DNA from: Dongia_A sp044226685
GTDB lineage: Bacteria > Pseudomonadota > Alphaproteobacteria > Dongiales > Dongiaceae
Assembly (NCBI GenBank): GCA_044226685.1
Contig: JBGAGP010000005.1
Span: 1-64,000, forward strand
Direction of reading: 5' to 3'
Length of the DNA: 64,000 bases
Shown piece by piece: positions 26,005 through 34,374 of the stretch. Within the stretch, counting starts at the first letter, position 1; every line of letters begins with the position of its first letter. The notes beneath the pieces are model-generated. The model was not told the DNA's origin and ran no database searches. It was given only the letters and a program-made list of their open reading frames with translations. A program made the translations under genes and the position numbers.

Positions 26005-27486
26005 TTAGCCTGTCGCGCGCCTGGTGAAATTGTTGCGCGCCGCGCGATAGAGGTCGCGGAAGACTGGTTGCCGCGCCGCGAAGCGCGCAGCCAAGTCCGC
26101 GCGCGGTTCCACCACCTCCCGCACCGCCGGCCGCGTGCAGACTTCGGCCACGCTTTCGCCGCTGAAGCCCAGGCGGGCCAGCCTTGCAGCGCCGAAGGCG
26201 GGGCCGCGTTCGGCGCCGTCGTAGAGGGTGAGGGGCTTGTTCAGCATGCTGGCAAGGAGGCCGATCCAGAAGCGGCTGCGCGCGCCACCGCCGATGACGG
26301 CCACAGGCCCGGCTTCCGCCCCGGCGTCGCGCAGGCAGTCCTGGGCGTCGACCAAGGCGTGGCCGACGCCTTCGAGCACCGCCTGGAACATCTGGGCGCG
26401 CGTGGTCCCGAGGGTGAGGCCGGCGAACAGGCCGCGCGCCAGCGGGTCGTTGTGCGGCGTGCGCTCGCCGGCGAGGTAAGGCAGGAACATCACGCCGCCG
26501 GGGCCGGCATAGCGCGCCTCGACCTCTTGCAGCAGGCCGCCGACCTCGACGCCATCGAACAGGCCGGCGAACCAGGCGAGGCAGGAGGCGCCGTTGAGCA
26601 AGGCGGCGGTCTGCGACCAGCGTTGCGGCAGGGCTTGCGCGAAGGCGTGGATCATGCCGCCGGGTCCGCTCGGCACATAGCGGTCGCGGGTGATGAAATA
26701 CTGCGCCGAGGTGCCGATGGAAATGAGCGCGTCGCCGTCCTCGACCGCGCCGATGCCGATGGCGCCCAGCGTCGCATCGCCGCCGCCGCCGACCAGCAGC
26801 GGCGGATCCGGCAGGTTCCAGGCGCGGGCGATCGCGGTGGCGAGAGTGCCTGCCGGCGCGGGACCCTCGACGATGCGGGGCAGCTGGTCGAGGCGGAGGC
26901 CGCTCGCCGCCACCATCGCCGGCGACCACGCGCGGCGCGCCTGATCCAGCCAGAGGGTGCCGGCCGCGTCGCTGACATCGGTCAGGCGCTCGCCCGTCAT
27001 CTTGAACCGGACATAGTCCTTGGGCAGCAGCACGCAGGCGATGCGGGCGAAATTCTCCGGCTCATGCGCCTGGAGCCACAGCGCCTTGGGCGCCGTCAGC
27101 CCCGCCATGGGGAGCACGCCGGCCAGCTGCGCCACGCCCGGGATGGCGGCGAGCCGCGCCGCCTCGGCCGCGGCGCGGCCGTCGTTCCACAGGATCGCCG
27201 GGCGGATGACGGCACCGGCGGCGTCCAGGGCGACCAAAGCGTGCATCTGGCCGGAAAGGCCGATGGCTTTCAGCTGCCGCCAGGCATCCGGCGCCTGGCC
27301 GGCCAGGTCCGCCGCCACCGCCTGCACGGCGCGCCACCAATCCTCCGGGTCCTGCTCCGACCAGCCGGGGCGCGGCTGCGCCGAAACGAGGGGACGGGTG
27401 GCGCTGGCGAGAATGTGTTGCGCGCCGTCGACCAGGACGGCCTTGACCGCGGAGGTGCCGATGTCGATGCCGAGAAACGCGACCAT
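26005..27486 (-). CDS. xylB: Xylulokinase
   Basis: XylB phosphorylates D-xylulose with ATP for entry into the pentose phosphate pathway. The 493-residue FGGY-family kinase has the N-terminal phosphate loop FLGIDIGTSAVKAVLVDG, then PGWSEQDPEDWW, IGLSGQMHALV (typical of XylB), and the ATP site VAVIGGGARSRFW with PYLAGERTPHNDP. Length is normal. It lies upstream of gntR on the same strand. No xylose isomerase gene is near, so it may serve another route to xylulose. Confidence 0.88.
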   Translation of the reverse strand: MVAFLGIDIGTSAVKAVLVDGAQHILASATRPLVSAQPRPGWSEQDPEDWWRAVQAVAADLAGQAPDAWRQLKAIGLSGQMHALVALDAAGAVIRPAILWNDGRAAAEAARLAAIPGVAQLAGVLPMAGLTAPKALWLQAHEPENFARIACVLLPKDYVRFKMTGERLTDVSDAAGTLWLDQARRAWSPAMVAASGLRLDQLPRIVEGPAPAGTLATAIARAWNLPDPPLLVGGGGDATLGAIGIGAVEDGDALISIGTSAQYFITRDRYVPSGPGGMIHAFAQALPQRWSQTAALLNGASCLAWFAGLFDGVEVGGLLQEVEARYAGPGGVMFLPYLAGERTPHNDPLARGLFAGLTLGTTRAQMFQAVLEGVGHALVDAQDCLRDAGAEAGPVAVIGGGARSRFWIGLLASMLNKPLTLYDGAERGPAFGAARLARLGFSGESVAEVCTRPAVREVVEPRADLAARFAARQPVFRDLYRAARNNFTRRATG

Positions 27487-27596
27487 GCGGCGGCGAGCCT
27501 GTCACGCCGTTCAGGAATCTTCAATGTCTTGGGAGAGGGTGTGCGGAGCGGGCGACCGGCGCGGCTACGCCGATGCGGGGAAAGGTGGGACCGCTG

Positions 27597-27869
27597 CTAG
27601 CGTGCGGTCGGCAGGCTCAGCGCGTCCTCGGCATTCAAGGTGACCGGGGTGCCGTTGTTGAGCGTGACGATCTCCTTGCTGCCGTCGATGCCTTCGCACT
27701 CGATCTTGGTCGCCTGCGGCAGATGCGCGAGGTCGAGCGAGATGCGGGACATGCCCGACAGGATGGCGCCCTGCTGCAGGCAGCGTTCGGCGCTGAGATA
27801 CGGCACGTCGGGCATCTCGGTGAAGCAGAGGATGCCGGCGAAGCACGTGGTGAGCATGAGCTGGAACAT
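27597..27869 (-). CDS. Small conserved-looking hypothetical protein
   Basis: This 90-residue protein starts at the ATG at 27869, with AGGAG eight bases upstream. The N-terminus MFQLMLTTCFAGILCFTE is hydrophobic and could be a signal or membrane segment. The rest is soluble-looking, with Cys33 and Cys62. It ends ALSLPTAR. I do not recognise the family. It is divergent from the membrane-protein gene at 28353 and lies 110 bp from the xylB start. The ribosome site and coding-like codon use make it likely real. Confidence 0.5.
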   Translation of the reverse strand: MFQLMLTTCFAGILCFTEMPDVPYLSAERCLQQGAILSGMSRISLDLAHLPQATKIECEGIDGSKEIVTLNNGTPVTLNAEDALSLPTAR

Positions 27870-28352
27870 GGCTCGTCTCCTGCGCCGCGGACAAGCGCGA
27901 CGGCGGCGCGACGTCGATCGGTACGCATGGTCAAGCATGCTGGCGGGCGGCGCGGGGCTGTGGGGCGGTCGCAAACGCGACGGCGGTTACGCAGCGCCCG
28001 TCAAATCGCAATTGGGCAAATCGATACCGGCTGCCAACAGGTTCATTACGCGCCTGAGCGATTAACAATCGGTTGCGCCAGCGTGTTCCATGGGCCACAG
28101 CCGCTTGCGGAATGCGGTCTAGGCGGATCGACGTAGCGTCGCCCGGCAAAAGCTGCCCAATGTGTGAATGAAAGATGGACAGGACAGCCGCCGCCACGGT
28201 TGACGCGGGCAGCGCGGCGGTCGCAAGCTGTCGCCAACAGCACGCCAGCGCGAATGCGCGGCCAAGCGTTGCGTTCCGGGCCTGAGGCCCGCGGCTTATC
28301 GGGGAATCTTGAGGGCGAGTCGAATGGCCACCACTTGCGGGGGAGGCTTGCC
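27870..28352. other. Divergent intergenic region, no gene recognised
   Basis: This 483-bp gap separates the small protein gene from the membrane-protein gene. Open frames in it lack plausible starts and coding character. It should carry both promoters; I see no clear operator. Confidence 0.45.
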
Positions 28353-28994
28353 GTGGACCCATTGATCCTGACCATCGTCACGCGCAGCGTCGAGCGGCTG
28401 CTGGTGGTGCTGGCCGGTGCGCTTGCCATCTATCTCGGCTATCGCCTGTTCATCGACATGCCGAACGCGGAGCGCGGCTCGGGCAAGGTGAACCTGCCCG
28501 GCGGCATCTCGATCTTCCTGTCGCGGGTCGGGCCCGGCGTGTTCTTCTCGCTGTTCGGCGCCATCGTCATCGCGCTCTCGTTTCACTACGGAATCTCGTT
28601 CACCGACGTCGCCCAGCGCCAACAGGTCGCCGCGGCGGATGCCGGCCCGCAGAGCGAGGTCACCTGGTCCGGCGTCGCGCCGCAGGGCGCGCCGGCGGAC
28701 CCCGCCGCGGTGCCGGCCTATGAGCGCAGCCGCGTCCTCGCCATCGTCGCGGCGCTCAACCGGGTCGAGGCGAACCTGCCGTCGGAGATGAAGGCGACCG
28801 ACCGGGTGAACCTGATCTATGCGCTACGCGACGCGCGGGTGCGCCTGCTGGTCTCGGTCTGGGATGCCGGGGCCTGGGGCGACCTCGCGGCCTTCCGCAA
28901 ATGGATCGAGGACAACGAGCCGAACCCGCCACCGCAGGCGGTGGCCGCGGCGGCGGAGCTCTATCGCCAGGGCCGCGCCGGCACGGCGCCGTGA
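28353..28994 (+). CDS. Membrane protein of unknown function
   Basis: This 213-residue protein is read from GTG at 28353, behind GGGGGAGG; the frame is open further upstream but without a ribosome site. Two hydrophobic segments (LLVVLAGALAIYLGYRLF and GVFFSLFGAIVIALSFHYG) are followed by a soluble domain rich in Ala. Residues ~115-205 are helical (RSRVLAIVAALNRVEANLP, LRDARVRLLVSVWD). I do not recognise the family. It lies 37 bp before a secreted metalloprotease gene on the same strand, suggesting a shared envelope role. Confidence 0.65.
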   Translation: MDPLILTIVTRSVERLLVVLAGALAIYLGYRLFIDMPNAERGSGKVNLPGGISIFLSRVGPGVFFSLFGAIVIALSFHYGISFTDVAQRQQVAAADAGPQSEVTWSGVAPQGAPADPAAVPAYERSRVLAIVAALNRVEANLPSEMKATDRVNLIYALRDARVRLLVSVWDAGAWGDLAAFRKWIEDNEPNPPPQAVAAAAELYRQGRAGTAP

Positions 28995-29031
28995 TTTCCG
29001 GCACAGGCCATAGGGCAGCGGGAGGACAATC

Positions 29032-30384
29032 ATGCCGCGCCATTGGATTGCGATCATCCTGGTCACGGTGCTGCTCGGCGCTTTCGTGCCAGGCGCGAGG
29101 GCGCAGCAGGGCGGCATCGCCGACCTCTACGATGACGCCACGCTGCAATACTGGGGCAGCCGCTATGAGAAGGGGCTGCTGACGAATTTCAACGAGGTCA
29201 TCCTGCCCAATCTGACCGAGGCGGAGCGGCGCAAGCTGGCCAATGTCCGCATCGTGGTGCCGATGCGGGTGCCGGACCAGGAGCCTTTCGCCTATTACAC
29301 GTCCGGCCCGCCCTGGACCGTCACCATGTCGGCGGCGTCCTTGAAGCTGTTCGACGATCTCTGCGTCGCCCATGCCTGGCTGGACGCCAACGGCTACAGC
29401 CTGGAAACGCCGGCCGAATACCTGACCATGCTGAAATACCAGACGCCGCAGAGCATCGGCGGCGCCATCCCGGCCGTGCTCGACGCGCTGCAGATCCCGG
29501 CCGACGCCATGGATGACCAGCACGTCTACAACATCGCCACCAGGATCTTCAACGAAGCGGTGTTCTTCATCCTGTTGCATGAGCTCGGCCATGCCCTGCA
29601 CGAGGATCCCGGCTATGGCCCGAACGTGACGCGCGCCGAGGCCCGCGCCAACGAAGCTGCCGCCGACGCCTTCGCCCTCGACATGATGCGCCGCATCGGC
29701 GCCGAGCCGACGGCGATGATGGTGTTCTTTATCGCCGCGGCGCATTACCTGCCCGGGCGCGGCGATTTCGACAGCGACGCCGCCTATGACTCCTACCTGG
29801 AGGGCGCCACCCATCCGCTGACCGGCGACCGCCTCGACACGCTCGCCACCAGCCTGGAGCAATCGGTGGATCTGTTCGCGGCGGACGAGACCGACGTGGC
29901 CGCCAGCCGCCTGCGCATCCAGGGCATCGCGGAGCAGCTGCACCAGATGGCGGAGATCCTCAACGATCGCGACGTCGCGCGGCTGATCGCGCAGAAGGGG
30001 CGCAGCACCCTGCCCAACATGCTGGCGCCGCGCCGGCCGGGCGCCTTGCCGACGCTGCCGTCTTCCGCATCCGGTGGGGAGGCTTTGCCCTTCGACGGCG
30101 CCTATGTCGGCGAATTCTCCGACGGCACGGCATCGCTGCAGGTGAAGACTGTCTTGCGGCGGCAGGGCGACCAGGTGACCGGCGAATACTACTATGGCGG
30201 CGGGGCAGGGCGACTGGTCGGGCTGATCCAGGACGGCGTGCTCTACTACCAGTGGAGCGAGGGCAATGCCGGCGGCTATGGCTACATGATGGCGGAAGAG
30301 GACGGCCGCGTCGTGCAAGGCCGCTGGGGCCGCGGCGAGTCGATGGACAATGGCGGCACCTGGTCGGGAGCCAGGCCGCAATAG
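29032..30384 (+). CDS. Secreted zinc metalloprotease-like protein
   Basis: This 450-residue protein has a signal peptide (...VPGARAQ). The zincin site FILLHELGHALHEDPGYG gives His183, Glu184 and His187, with the third ligand in NEAAADAFALD (Glu208 or Asp212). DUF4344-like zincins have a similar HELGHA...E..AD layout. Residues ~355-450 form a separate beta-rich domain (AYVGEFSDGTASLQVK, QVTGEYYYGGGAGRL), avidin/lipocalin-like in its repeating strands, which may bind a ligand or substrate. The protein acts in the periplasm or outside the cell. It is cotranscribed with genes at 28353 and 30414. The substrate is unknown. Confidence 0.78.
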   Translation: MPRHWIAIILVTVLLGAFVPGARAQQGGIADLYDDATLQYWGSRYEKGLLTNFNEVILPNLTEAERRKLANVRIVVPMRVPDQEPFAYYTSGPPWTVTMSAASLKLFDDLCVAHAWLDANGYSLETPAEYLTMLKYQTPQSIGGAIPAVLDALQIPADAMDDQHVYNIATRIFNEAVFFILLHELGHALHEDPGYGPNVTRAEARANEAAADAFALDMMRRIGAEPTAMMVFFIAAAHYLPGRGDFDSDAAYDSYLEGATHPLTGDRLDTLATSLEQSVDLFAADETDVAASRLRIQGIAEQLHQMAEILNDRDVARLIAQKGRSTLPNMLAPRRPGALPTLPSSASGGEALPFDGAYVGEFSDGTASLQVKTVLRRQGDQVTGEYYYGGGAGRLVGLIQDGVLYYQWSEGNAGGYGYMMAEEDGRVVQGRWGRGESMDNGGTWSGARPQ

Positions 30385-30413
30385 CCGGTTGCCACGGTAA
30401 AAGGAAACACGAA

Positions 30414-31055
30414 TTGCCCAGCCTCGCCCAAGACGTTGCCATCCGTCTCGCCGATTGGCGCGACCGGCTGTTCCGCGCCCGGGACCGGCCCTATCTCGGG
30501 CCGCTGCTGATCGATCGCGGCTTCGGCCTGCTCTACGATGTCGAGCGCGACATCACCTGGCTGCAGGACGCCAACTACGCCAGGACGATCGGGCGCACGG
30601 CGGACGGCCAGATGACCTGGAACGACGCCATGGCCTGGGTGGCGGGGTTGCGGTATCGCGGCATCACGGGTTGGCGCCTGCCGGACGCGCGCAACACGGA
30701 TGGCAGCGGCCCGCACCGGATCGAAATGAGCCCGGAAGGCGAGATCGGCCACCTGTTCCTGGTCGCCGGCACCCGCAAATCGCCGCCCGATCTCAAGCTG
30801 CGGAATTTCGAGCCCTTCAGCATCTACTGGCACCGCAACGAAGCCTCCACGACCGAGGCCTGGGCCTTCAAGCTCACCGGCCTGAAACAGGGCACCATGC
30901 CGAAGGATCCCTGGGACGGCGGCGAGTTCAGCGTGCCGCCGACCGACAGGGTGCTGGCCTGGCCGGTGCATGACGGCGACGTAGCGCCGGGCTTCCTGGT
31001 GCGGTTCGTGAGCTGGGTAGCCTCGCTCGTGACGCGGTTCGCTTCGGATCGCTAG
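30414..31055 (+). CDS. DUF1566 (Lcl-like) domain protein
   Basis: This 213-residue protein starts at TTG 30414, with AAAGGA eight bases upstream. It carries the DUF1566 signature: GLLYDVERDITWLQDANYA, MTWNDAMAWVAGLRYRG and ITGWRLPDARN. Such domains occur in bacterial surface and secreted proteins, and Lcl in Legionella binds host glycans. No signal peptide is seen at this start. It follows the metalloprotease gene by 29 bp. Its last four bases overlap the convergent frcA gene. Confidence 0.72.
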   Translation: MPSLAQDVAIRLADWRDRLFRARDRPYLGPLLIDRGFGLLYDVERDITWLQDANYARTIGRTADGQMTWNDAMAWVAGLRYRGITGWRLPDARNTDGSGPHRIEMSPEGEIGHLFLVAGTRKSPPDLKLRNFEPFSIYWHRNEASTTEAWAFKLTGLKQGTMPKDPWDGGEFSVPPTDRVLAWPVHDGDVAPGFLVRFVSWVASLVTRFASDR

Positions 31056-31828
31056 TGCACCGTCTCGATCGGCGGCGCTTCCATGGCGCCGGTCATCAGG
31101 GCGACCGCGTCCGACATGGTGTGCTTCTTCGGGTCGATGATGGTCAGCCGCTTGCCCAGGCGGTGGATGTGGATGCGGTCGGCGACCTCGAAGACGTGCG
31201 GCATGTTGTGGCTGATGAGGACGATGGGCAGGCCGCGCCGCTTCACGTCCAGGATCAGCTCCAGCACGCGGCGGGATTCCTTGACGCCCAGCGCGGCGGT
31301 GGGTTCGTCCATGATCACCACCCTGCTGCCGAAGGCGGCGGCGCGGGCGACGGCCACGCCCTGGCGCTGGCCGCCGGAGAGCGTCTCCACCGGCTGGCCG
31401 ATGTTCTGGATGGTGAGCAGGCCGAGCTCGGAGAGCTTGGCGCGGGCGATCTTCTGCATCGCCGCCTTGTCGAGCTTGCGGAACAACTTTCCGGCGATGC
31501 CCTTGGCCCGGATCTCGCGGCCGAGGAACAGATTGTCGACGATGGAGAGGGCGGGCGACAGGGCGAGGTTCTGGTAGACCGTCTCGATGCCGGCCTGGCG
31601 CGCGTCCATGGGCGAGGTGAAATGCACCGGCTTGCCGTCCATCAGGATCTCGCCGTGATCGGCGGCGATGGCCCCGGTCAGCGCCTTGATCAGCGAGGAC
31701 TTGCCGGCACCGTTGTCGCCGATGACGGCCAGGATCTCGCCCGGATAGAGGTCGAAATCCGCGTGGTCCAGGGCGGTGACGCGGCCATAGCGCTTGACCA
31801 GCCCCCTTGCTTGCAGAATCGGTGTCAT
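31052..31828 (-). CDS. frcA: Sugar ABC transporter ATP-binding protein (FrcA-like)
   Basis: This 258-residue single-domain ATPase energises the importer encoded by the two upstream genes. Walker A is GDNGAGKSS, the signature is LSGGQRQGVAV, and Walker B is VVIMDEPTAALG. Single-domain ATPases of ~260 residues are typical of the fructose-type Frc systems, in contrast to the tandem RbsA type. ATG at 31828 overlaps the permease stop by four bases, behind GGAGGG. The sugar is inferred from the binding protein. Confidence 0.85.
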   Translation of the reverse strand: MTPILQARGLVKRYGRVTALDHADFDLYPGEILAVIGDNGAGKSSLIKALTGAIAADHGEILMDGKPVHFTSPMDARQAGIETVYQNLALSPALSIVDNLFLGREIRAKGIAGKLFRKLDKAAMQKIARAKLSELGLLTIQNIGQPVETLSGGQRQGVAVARAAAFGSRVVIMDEPTAALGVKESRRVLELILDVKRRGLPIVLISHNMPHVFEVADRIHIHRLGKRLTIIDPKKHTMSDAVALMTGAMEAPPIETVH

Positions 31829-32910
31829 GCCGAGACCCTCCGCAGCCATTGGTCGATGGCGACCGCGACGATGATGAGCACGCCGACGGCGAATTCCTGC
31901 CACAGCACGTCGACGCCGCTGAGCGCCAGGCCGTTGCGGAACACGCCGACGATGAGCGCGCCGATCAACGTGCCGAGGATCGAGCCGCGCCCGCCGAACA
32001 GGGAGGTGCCGCCGATCACCACGGCGGTGATGCTGTCCAGGTTGGCAGTGTAGCCGGATTGCGGGCTGACCGAGCCGATGCGCCCGATCAGCGCCCAGCC
32101 GGCGACGGCGCAGATCAGGCCGGCAACCATGTAGATCGAGAGCAGCATCTTGTCGGTGCGGATGCCGGCGAGCTTCGCCGCCTCCGGATCATCGCCGATG
32201 GCATAGAGATGCCGCCCGAACGAGGTCCAGTTGAGGATGTACCAGAACAGGCCGAAGAGGGCGAGCATCAGCATCGACCCGTAAGTGATGCGCGCCAGGC
32301 CGATCTTGAAGGCCGTGCCAGTGAATTGCAGGAAGGCCGCATTGGCGGCGAGATCCTGGGAGCGGATGCTCTCGCTGCCCGAATACCAGAGATTGAGCGC
32401 GAAGAAGATGCTCCAGGTGCCGAGCGTCACGATGAAGGGCGGCAGTCGCAGCCGCGTCACCAGCAGCCCGTTGATGCCGCCGCAGACCATGCCGGTCAGC
32501 AGGCCGAGGCCGAAGGCGAAGGGCACCGGCAGGCCGGAATCGATCGCCAACTTGCCCATCACCACCGAGGACAGCACCATGATGGCGCCGACCGAAAGGT
32601 CGATGCCGGCGGTGAGGATGATCAGCGTCTGGGCGACGCCGACGATGCCGATGATGGTGACCTGCTGCAGCACCAGCGAGAAGTTGAACGGGTGGAGAAA
32701 CTTCGAGCCGGCGATGGCCGAGAACAGGATGATCGCCAGCACCAGCACGATGGCCGGGATCGCCGTCGGGTTGGCGTGCAGGAAATGCTGCACCCGGCGC
32801 AGCGGCGTCGATTCATCCTCGTCGAAGGAGGCGACCGCCTGGGTGGCGGCGATCGCCTTCTCGAAGGCGGCCGGCCCGGTCGGCGTGGCCCCGTTGTCTG
32901 CGCTGCTCAT
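31825..32910 (-). CDS. frcC: Sugar ABC transporter permease (FrcC-like)
   Basis: This 361-residue inner-membrane permease of the ribose/xylose/fructose (BPD_transp_2) family has a ~45-residue hydrophilic leader and then about ten hydrophobic segments. Family signatures are GIVGVAQTLIILTAGIDLSVG near the middle and GRHLYAIGDDPEAAKLAGI. It is translationally coupled to frcA. It lies 156 bp after frcB, separated by a strong hairpin (32998-33021) that may set the ratio of binding protein to permease. Confidence 0.88.
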   Translation of the reverse strand: MSSADNGATPTGPAAFEKAIAATQAVASFDEDESTPLRRVQHFLHANPTAIPAIVLVLAIILFSAIAGSKFLHPFNFSLVLQQVTIIGIVGVAQTLIILTAGIDLSVGAIMVLSSVVMGKLAIDSGLPVPFAFGLGLLTGMVCGGINGLLVTRLRLPPFIVTLGTWSIFFALNLWYSGSESIRSQDLAANAAFLQFTGTAFKIGLARITYGSMLMLALFGLFWYILNWTSFGRHLYAIGDDPEAAKLAGIRTDKMLLSIYMVAGLICAVAGWALIGRIGSVSPQSGYTANLDSITAVVIGGTSLFGGRGSILGTLIGALIVGVFRNGLALSGVDVLWQEFAVGVLIIVAVAIDQWLRRVSA

Positions 32911-32997
32911 CCGCCCACTCCTGCTATGGGTTCAGCCAGCGTCCACGCAGCGTCCATGCGCGGTCGCGGGAACTACGCGCCCCGGGATTATGCGACC

Positions 32998-33021
32998 TGG
33001 GCCTTCCCGAAGGAAGGCCCA
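32998..33021 (-). other. Intercistronic RNA hairpin with cUUCGg tetraloop between frcB and frcC
   Basis: On the transcript strand a 10-bp perfect stem (TGGGCCTTCC and GGAAGGCCCA) closes a TTCG loop with a C-G pair, the very stable cUUCGg type. It starts about 45 bases after the frcB stop and has no T-run. Hairpins in this position often protect the upstream binding-protein message from 3' decay or cause partial termination. Confidence 0.6.
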
Positions 33022-33066
33022 AGCGCGCAAGGGAATGTCGTGCGAACTACCGTAGGTGGAGCGTGA

Positions 33067-34107
33067 TCAGCCCCAGCACTTGCCGAGGCCGTCCTTGGAC
33101 GAGGTCGAGGGCAGGCCCTCGACGGGCTTGTCGGTGATCAGCTCGACGCCGGTGTTGAAGAAGTCCAGGCCGGGGGAGTTTTCCGGCTTCTTCTGGGTCT
33201 TCACGTAGTTCACCACCGCCTCGACGCCCATCGAGGCCATCAGCAGCGGGAACTGCATGGAGGTCGCGCCGATGACGCCGGCCTCGACGTTCTTCACGCC
33301 CGGGCAGCCGCCGTCGACCGAGACGATCAGCACGTCGCTTTCGCGGCCCACGGCCTTCAGCGCCTCATAGGCGCCGGCGGCGGCGGGCTCGTTGATGGTG
33401 TAGACGACGTTGATCTCGGGGTCCTTCTGCAGCAGGTTCTCCATCGCCTTGCGGCCGCCTTCCTCGTTGCCGGAGGTGACGTCGTGGCCGGAGATGCGCG
33501 GATCATCCTCGTCGCCGATATCGGTCGGGTTCTTGATGTCGATGCCGAAGCCCTTCATGAAGCCCTGGTCGCGCAGGTAGTCCACCGTCGGCTCGGTGGG
33601 CGAGAGGTCGAGGAAGCCGATATGCGCGTCCTTGGCGCCGTCGCCCAGGGTCTTCGCCGCCCACTGGCCGATCAGCTCGCCGGCCTTGAAGTTGTCGGTG
33701 GCCAGCGTCGCGTCGGCGGCGGTGATCGGCTCCAGCGGCGTGTCGAGGGCGATCACCAGGATGCCGGCGTCGCGCGCCTTCTGCACGCTGGGCACGATGG
33801 CCTTGGTGTCGCTGGGCGTGATCAGGATGCCCTTGGCGCCGGCGGCGATCAGGCTCTCGATCGCGGCGACCTGGGATTCGTTGTCGCCGTCGACCTTGCC
33901 GGCGAAGGTGCGCAGCTCGACGCCGAGTTCCTTGGCCTTGGCCTGGGCGCCTTCCTTCATTTTCACGAAGAACGGGTTGATGTCGGTCTTGGTGATCAGG
34001 CCGACGATGATCTCCTCGGCCGAAGCGGGGGCGGACAGGGCGGCGAGGCCGAAGCAGGCGGCGCCGAAGACGGATGCTTTGAGCAGAGAGCGCAGGTTCT
34101 TGGTCAC
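33067..34107 (-). CDS. frcB: Sugar ABC transporter periplasmic binding protein (FrcB-like)
   Basis: This 346-residue receptor starts at GTG 34107, with GGGAGG six bases upstream; the frame is open beyond but adds an implausible leader. It has a signal peptide (...ALSAPASA) and a periplasmic-binding-protein-4 domain starting IIVGLITKTDINPFFVKMK, closely like fructose-binding FrcB. Sugar-site segments are VIALDTPL, ATDNFKAGELIGQ and SVDGGCPGV. The operon order frcB-frcC-frcA with a divergent ROK regulator matches the Sinorhizobium Frc system. Fructose, ribose or mannose are the likely ligands. Confidence 0.87.
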   Translation of the reverse strand: MTKNLRSLLKASVFGAACFGLAALSAPASAEEIIVGLITKTDINPFFVKMKEGAQAKAKELGVELRTFAGKVDGDNESQVAAIESLIAAGAKGILITPSDTKAIVPSVQKARDAGILVIALDTPLEPITAADATLATDNFKAGELIGQWAAKTLGDGAKDAHIGFLDLSPTEPTVDYLRDQGFMKGFGIDIKNPTDIGDEDDPRISGHDVTSGNEEGGRKAMENLLQKDPEINVVYTINEPAAAGAYEALKAVGRESDVLIVSVDGGCPGVKNVEAGVIGATSMQFPLLMASMGVEAVVNYVKTQKKPENSPGLDFFNTGVELITDKPVEGLPSTSSKDGLGKCWG

Positions 34108-34233
34108 TTTATCCTCCCATGGCGGCGCTTGGCCGGCCTTATTGCTTGTTGACGAGACGGACCCGCGCGGCGGCGGCGGAACATGCGCCACTCCTGCCGC
34201 GACCACGCCATTCCAGCCCAGGGGACGGGCCCT

Positions 34234-34268
34234 GTCAATAATTAAATCAATCAGATTTAGTTATTGAC
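34234..34268. promoter_or_regulatory. 35-bp palindrome between frcB and the ROK regulator
   Basis: GTCAATAATTAAATC and GATTTAGTTATTGAC are inverted copies with one mismatch around a 5-bp centre. This AT-rich site sits in the divergent promoter region of frcB and the ROK gene, and is the natural operator for that regulator. Confidence 0.65.
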
Positions 34269-34374
34269 TCGCTTCGCCGCCCGGGGGGAAGGTTGCAGCC
34301 TCGCGGGGAGTCCCAACAGGTCAGCTTGCCGGCTTGGCCTGGTGATGGCACTCCCCGGCGGGGGGAGCAGGCGC

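Noticed and set aside
34264..34374. N-terminal extension of the ROK regulator
   Set aside because: The upstream ATG lies inside the operator palindrome and lacks a ribosome site, while ATG 34375 has GGGGGGAG in front.
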